Source of the DNA: Treponema sp.
GTDB lineage: Bacteria; Spirochaetota; Spirochaetia; Treponematales; Breznakiellaceae
DNA length: 8,424 nucleotides
Assembly (NCBI GenBank): GCA_031278025.1
Contig: JAITLF010000257.1
Location: forward strand, 1 to 8,424
Direction of reading: 5' to 3'
Part shown: in pieces, positions 6,294 through 8,424 of the stretch
How positions within the stretch are numbered: the first letter of the stretch is position 1
Layout of the letters: every line of letters starts with the position of its first letter
Notes under the pieces: model-generated
What the model was told of the DNA's origin: nothing
The model's database searches: none
Seen by the model: only the letters and a program-made list of their open reading frames with translations
Translations under genes and position numbers: made by a program

Positions 6294-7226
6294 TTATATT
6301 CCCCGCAATTTCAATTTTCGGGACAGGGCCGCCAGCGCCAGAATCCCGGCTACCGAATTGCCGCTTTTATTCAACGGCGGCGAAAACACCGCCAACCCCA
6401 TCCTGCCGGGAACGGCGCAGAAAATGCCGCCTGAGACACCGCTCTTTGCCGGAACACCAACCTCGACGGCGAATTCCGCCGACTGGTCGTACAGCCCGCA
6501 CACGCTCATGAGGCCGGTAACGATGTAAACGGTATCAAGGCTCATGATCTCGGCCCCGCTTACCGGGTTACGGCCGCCCGCGGCAAGGGTTGCCCCCATC
6601 ACCGAAAGGTCCGCCGTGTTCACCTCAATACTGCACAACTTGAAGTACAAATCCAGGGCTTCTTCCACATCCCCCCCCAAGGTCCCGGCGTTATGCAAAA
6701 AATACGCCAGGGCCCGGTTGCGGTCGGCGGTTCCTTTTTCCGACCGGTATACCCCTTCGTTGATATGCAGGCTGCCGCGGCTTTGCCGGCCCATAAGCCG
6801 GGAAAAAAAATCCATCACTTCCGCGATGGCCGCCGCCTGAAACTGTTCGATGAGCATACCCGCAAGCACAATGGCCCCGGCGTTGATGAAGGGATTCAGG
6901 GGGATGCAGGAAGACATTTCCAGTTTCATAATTGAATTGAAGGGTTCCGAACAGGGTCCCATGCCTATTTTTGAAAACACCCGGTCCCGGCCCAGCGCTT
7001 CGATGGCGAAACAGAGGGCCGCCGCCTTCGAGACGGACTGCATGGAAAAAAGGCTGCCCCTGTCTCCGGAAGAGCGGGAGGCCCCATCCACGGTGGTCAT
7101 AGACAGGGAAAACAACGAAGGATCCGTTTGGGCAAGTTCGGGAATATACACGGCGGGCGCTCCTTCTTCCGTTTTATCCCGTGCGAAAGCCGTTATCGTG
7201 TCCAACAAGTCCTGTATGTCTTCCAT
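6294..7226 (-). CDS. glsA: Glutaminase
   Basis: A 310-residue serine-dependent glutaminase (beta-lactamase-like fold), normal family length, cytoplasmic. It converts L-glutamine and water to L-glutamate and ammonia. By alignment from memory with human GLS, every active-site residue is present: Y27 (VYIPELA), the catalytic S64 and K67 (QSVSK), N115 (NPFINAGAI), E163 and N170 (SEKGTADRN), Y194 (LDLYFKLCSIEV), Y246 (CGLYDQSAEFA) and V264 (PAKSGVSGGI). The C-terminal SPPLNKSGNSVAGI (282-295) is also typical. Start ATG 7226 is the first possible one, because an in-frame TAG lies two codons upstream; a GGAA six bases before it is a modest ribosome site. It is separated from the symporter by 204 bases with a candidate promoter, so it may be its own transcription unit. 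Its leader carries a 22-bp tandem repeat. Placement suggests glutamate/ammonia supply alongside the amidohydrolases. Confidence 0.95.
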   Translation of the reverse strand: MEDIQDLLDTITAFARDKTEEGAPAVYIPELAQTDPSLFSLSMTTVDGASRSSGDRGSLFSMQSVSKAAALCFAIEALGRDRVFSKIGMGPCSEPFNSIMKLEMSSCIPLNPFINAGAIVLAGMLIEQFQAAAIAEVMDFFSRLMGRQSRGSLHINEGVYRSEKGTADRNRALAYFLHNAGTLGGDVEEALDLYFKLCSIEVNTADLSVMGATLAAGGRNPVSGAEIMSLDTVYIVTGLMSVCGLYDQSAEFAVEVGVPAKSGVSGGIFCAVPGRMGLAVFSPPLNKSGNSVAGILALAALSRKLKLRGI

Positions 7227-7260
7227 TGTCTATTCCGCTTCTATTCTCTTTCTTTCTATA

Positions 7261-7326
7261 TCTCGTTCTATTCCTATTCCTGTCTCGTTCTATTCCTATT
7301 CCTGTCTCTTTCTATTCCTATTCCTG
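7261..7326 (-). repeat. Three tandem 22-bp repeats in the glutaminase leader
   Basis: Three head-to-tail 22-bp copies occupy 7261-7282, 7283-7304 and 7305-7326. The first two are identical and the third differs at one base (7309, t for g). A degenerate fourth copy may occupy 7239-7260. Each unit contains two tandem ATTCCT hexamers. On the sense (minus) strand the unit is purine-rich with repeated AGGAAT, which resembles a Shine-Dalgarno core. The array lies between the candidate promoter and ATG 7226, so it would be transcribed as part of the leader. Confidence 0.9.
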
Positions 7327-7351
7327 CCGTTAGGCGTTTTTTTAATAATTT

Positions 7352-7380
7352 AGCTTACCACCGCCCCATAGCGCTGTCAA
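7352..7380 (-). promoter_or_regulatory. Candidate promoter of the glutaminase gene
   Basis: On the minus strand a perfect TTGACA -35 (7380-7375) is followed after 17 bases by TAAGCT (7357-7352), a weak -10 (three of six matches). Transcription would start near 7345 and give a leader of about 120 bases containing the tandem repeats. The spacing is ideal but the poor -10 keeps confidence moderate. Confidence 0.4.
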
Positions 7381-7575
7381 CGAAAAAATGAATATTTTTG
7401 ACAATGAACTATAACAATAGAAATTGATATATACTTTGAAAGGAAAATCGTCTTGAAAATATATACTACCCCGCCTGCCCTCACGCAAAGAGCTATAAAG
7501 GGCGCTCAAAGGTTTAACGGTTTATCGCGGTTATTCCCCCGCCCCGGGGGGAGGGGGCGCCGCTGCCGTTGGGAT

Positions 7576-7603
7576 TTGACATTTCCGATTCCTTTCGGAT
7601 AAT
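7576..7603 (+). promoter_or_regulatory. Strong promoter of the MFS gene with an internal dyad
   Basis: TTGACA (7576-7581), a 16-base spacer and GATAAT (7598-7603, five of six matches to TATAAT) form a near-consensus housekeeping promoter. The spacer is almost filled by the dyad TCCGA-N6-TCGGA (7584-7599), a possible repressor site. The expected start of transcription, about 7609-7612, is only 1-4 bases before ATG 7613, so the transcript would be effectively leaderless. Confidence 0.6.
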
Positions 7604-7612
7604 CACTATGCT

Positions 7613-8424
7613 ATGGCGAAAAACCTTTTGATAACGACGCTGGTTGAGCTGCGGGGGAATCCACGGGCCTGCGTATATACCGAACCGCTGTGGGGCCTTT
7701 CGATGAACCTCTGCCTTCCCTACGCTTCGGTTTACATGCTGGCCCTAGGGCTTAAAGACGCCGGCGTGGGGTTTATCGCCTCCGCCGGGATGCTGGCCCA
7801 GGTGATCTTTGGCTTTGCGGGCGGCGTGATCACCGACAAGCTGGGCAGGCGGAAGACCACCGCGGTCTTCGATTTTATCGCCTGGAGCATCCCCTGCCTT
7901 ATCTGGATGGGGGCGCGGGATTTCCGTTTTTTCCTTGCCGCGGCCCTGTTTAACGGGACCCTCAAGGTAACGCAGAATTCCTGGGACTGCCTTTTGGTGG
8001 AGGATGCGGAAAAAAGCCAGGTAACCCGCATCTACTCCCTGGTTATCGTCTGCGGCCAGCTTTCCGCCCTTTTCGCCCCCATCTCGTCCATCCTGGTTTC
8101 CCGGCTTACCCTGGTCCCGGCGATCAGAATCCTTTACCTCAACGCCTTTATCGTGATGACGGCGAAGATATTCCTGCTCTACCGTTTTTCCCAGGAAACC
8201 CGTACCGGCATGATACGGCGTGAGGAAACCAGGGGAAGGAGCGTCGCGAGCCTTTTGGCGGGCTATGGAAGGGTGCTTAAAATCATCGGCGGTTCAAAAG
8301 GAACCATTTTTTCCCTGATCATCGCGGCCCTGGTGGGGGCGGTCCAGATGGTGAACACCACCTTCTGGCAGGTAATCGTGAGCCGCAAGCTCCTGGTCCC
8401 GGATCCCCTGCTGCCCCTGTTCCC
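7613..8424 (+). CDS. Major facilitator superfamily (MFS) transporter, 5' part
   Basis: The reading frame is open from ATG 7613 to the window edge (270 codons), so the C-terminal part is missing. Hydrophobic segments alternate with short loops. Segment 1 is about 25-46. The loop GGVITDKLGRRK (70-81) is the MFS signature between helices 2 and 3 (D75, G78, R79, R80). Further segments lie near 84-100, 104-117, 141-163, 170-190 and 230-252, with a basic central loop (about 196-225, RTGMIRREETRGR) between the two halves. ATG 7613 is the only usable start: an in-frame TGA lies at 7577-7579 and no other start codon intervenes, while starting at the later ATG (7703) would cut helix 1. No good ribosome site precedes it. 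It is divergent from glutaminase. Substrate is unknown; MFS members move sugars, drugs or small organic solutes. Confidence 0.88.
   Translation, partial: MAKNLLITTLVELRGNPRACVYTEPLWGLSMNLCLPYASVYMLALGLKDAGVGFIASAGMLAQVIFGFAGGVITDKLGRRKTTAVFDFIAWSIPCLIWMGARDFRFFLAAALFNGTLKVTQNSWDCLLVEDAEKSQVTRIYSLVIVCGQLSALFAPISSILVSRLTLVPAIRILYLNAFIVMTAKIFLLYRFSQETRTGMIRREETRGRSVASLLAGYGRVLKIIGGSKGTIFSLIIAALVGAVQMVNTTFWQVIVSRKLLVPDPLLPLF

Larger units (their letters stand above)
7227..7612. other. Divergent intergenic region between glutaminase and MFS transporter
   Basis: This 386-base gap holds no convincing protein gene. From left to right: a purine-rich (minus-strand) glutaminase leader with three tandem 22-bp repeats (7261-7326); a candidate glutaminase promoter (7352-7380); an A/T-rich section (about 7380-7470) with a TTGACA at 7398-7403 and the 9-bp direct repeat ATATATACT at 7427-7435 and 7459-7467; a C-run/G-run imperfect hairpin (7536-7557); and the strong MFS promoter (7576-7603). 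The A/T-rich core contrasts with the GC-rich genes on either side. Confidence 0.7.

Noticed and set aside
7261..7326. Tandem repeat considered as a CRISPR remnant
   Set aside because: The 22-bp units are directly adjacent with no spacers, and no cas gene is nearby.
7536..7557. C-run/G-run imperfect hairpin considered as a terminator or G-quadruplex
   Set aside because: No U run follows it, there is a central mismatch, and there are only two G tracts of useful length on either strand, too few for a four-tract quadruplex.
7453..7602. Small plus-strand frame starting TTG after AAAGGA (8-base spacing), 49 codons
   Set aside because: The ribosome site looks good, but the peptide is R/P/G-rich and low-complexity over the C-run/G-run hairpin, and its stop lies inside the MFS -10 box. 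There is no support that it is translated; conservation or ribosome profiling would be needed to revive it.

Overview
The window is an accessory catabolic and transport locus from a moderately GC-rich bacterium. I cannot name the organism with certainty. The MFS protein type, the short GC-rich palindrome in one gap and the codon style would fit a gut or environmental spirochaete (Treponema-like), with Synergistota or a Clostridia relative as alternatives; this is an impression, not a demonstrated assignment.

Layout. Position 2-124 (+) is the 3' end of an unidentified gene. It converges on a long minus-strand block, read from high to low coordinates: glutaminase (7226-6294), a GltS/ESS-type sodium symporter (6089-4689), an AbgB-like M20 amidohydrolase (4685-3231), a DUF5058-type membrane protein (3120-2398), a second unnamed polytopic membrane protein (2388-1606) and a second, paralogous AbgB-like amidohydrolase (1596-160). 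Position 7613 to the window end (+) is the start of an MFS transporter, transcribed divergently from the glutaminase. The 386-base divergent gap holds candidate promoters for both directions and a 22-bp tandem repeat in the glutaminase leader.

How the genes may work together. The minus-strand block looks like two parallel import-and-cleave cassettes: GltS-type symporter plus amidohydrolase, then a two-protein membrane unit (DUF5058 plus partner) plus a second amidohydrolase. Gaps within each cassette are 3-9 bases and stop codons overlap or abut ribosome binding sites, so each cassette is almost certainly co-transcribed and translationally coupled. A 110-base gap with a terminator-like hairpin and nine-U run separates the cassettes and could tune their relative expression. 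Glutaminase, with every catalytic residue known from the family, adds glutamate release from glutamine. Together they suggest scavenging of glutamate, glutamine or N-acyl-amino-acid conjugates (p-aminobenzoyl-glutamate is the known AbgB substrate) for carbon and nitrogen. Exact substrates cannot be read from sequence.

The most novel item is the DUF5058 plus partner membrane pair, which may be an uncharacterised two-component transporter dedicated to the M20 substrate. Regulatory DNA worth a look: the tandem repeat, a phased dyad/direct-repeat region upstream of the symporter, the hairpin/U-tract gap, and a strong promoter so close to the MFS start codon that its transcript would be essentially leaderless.
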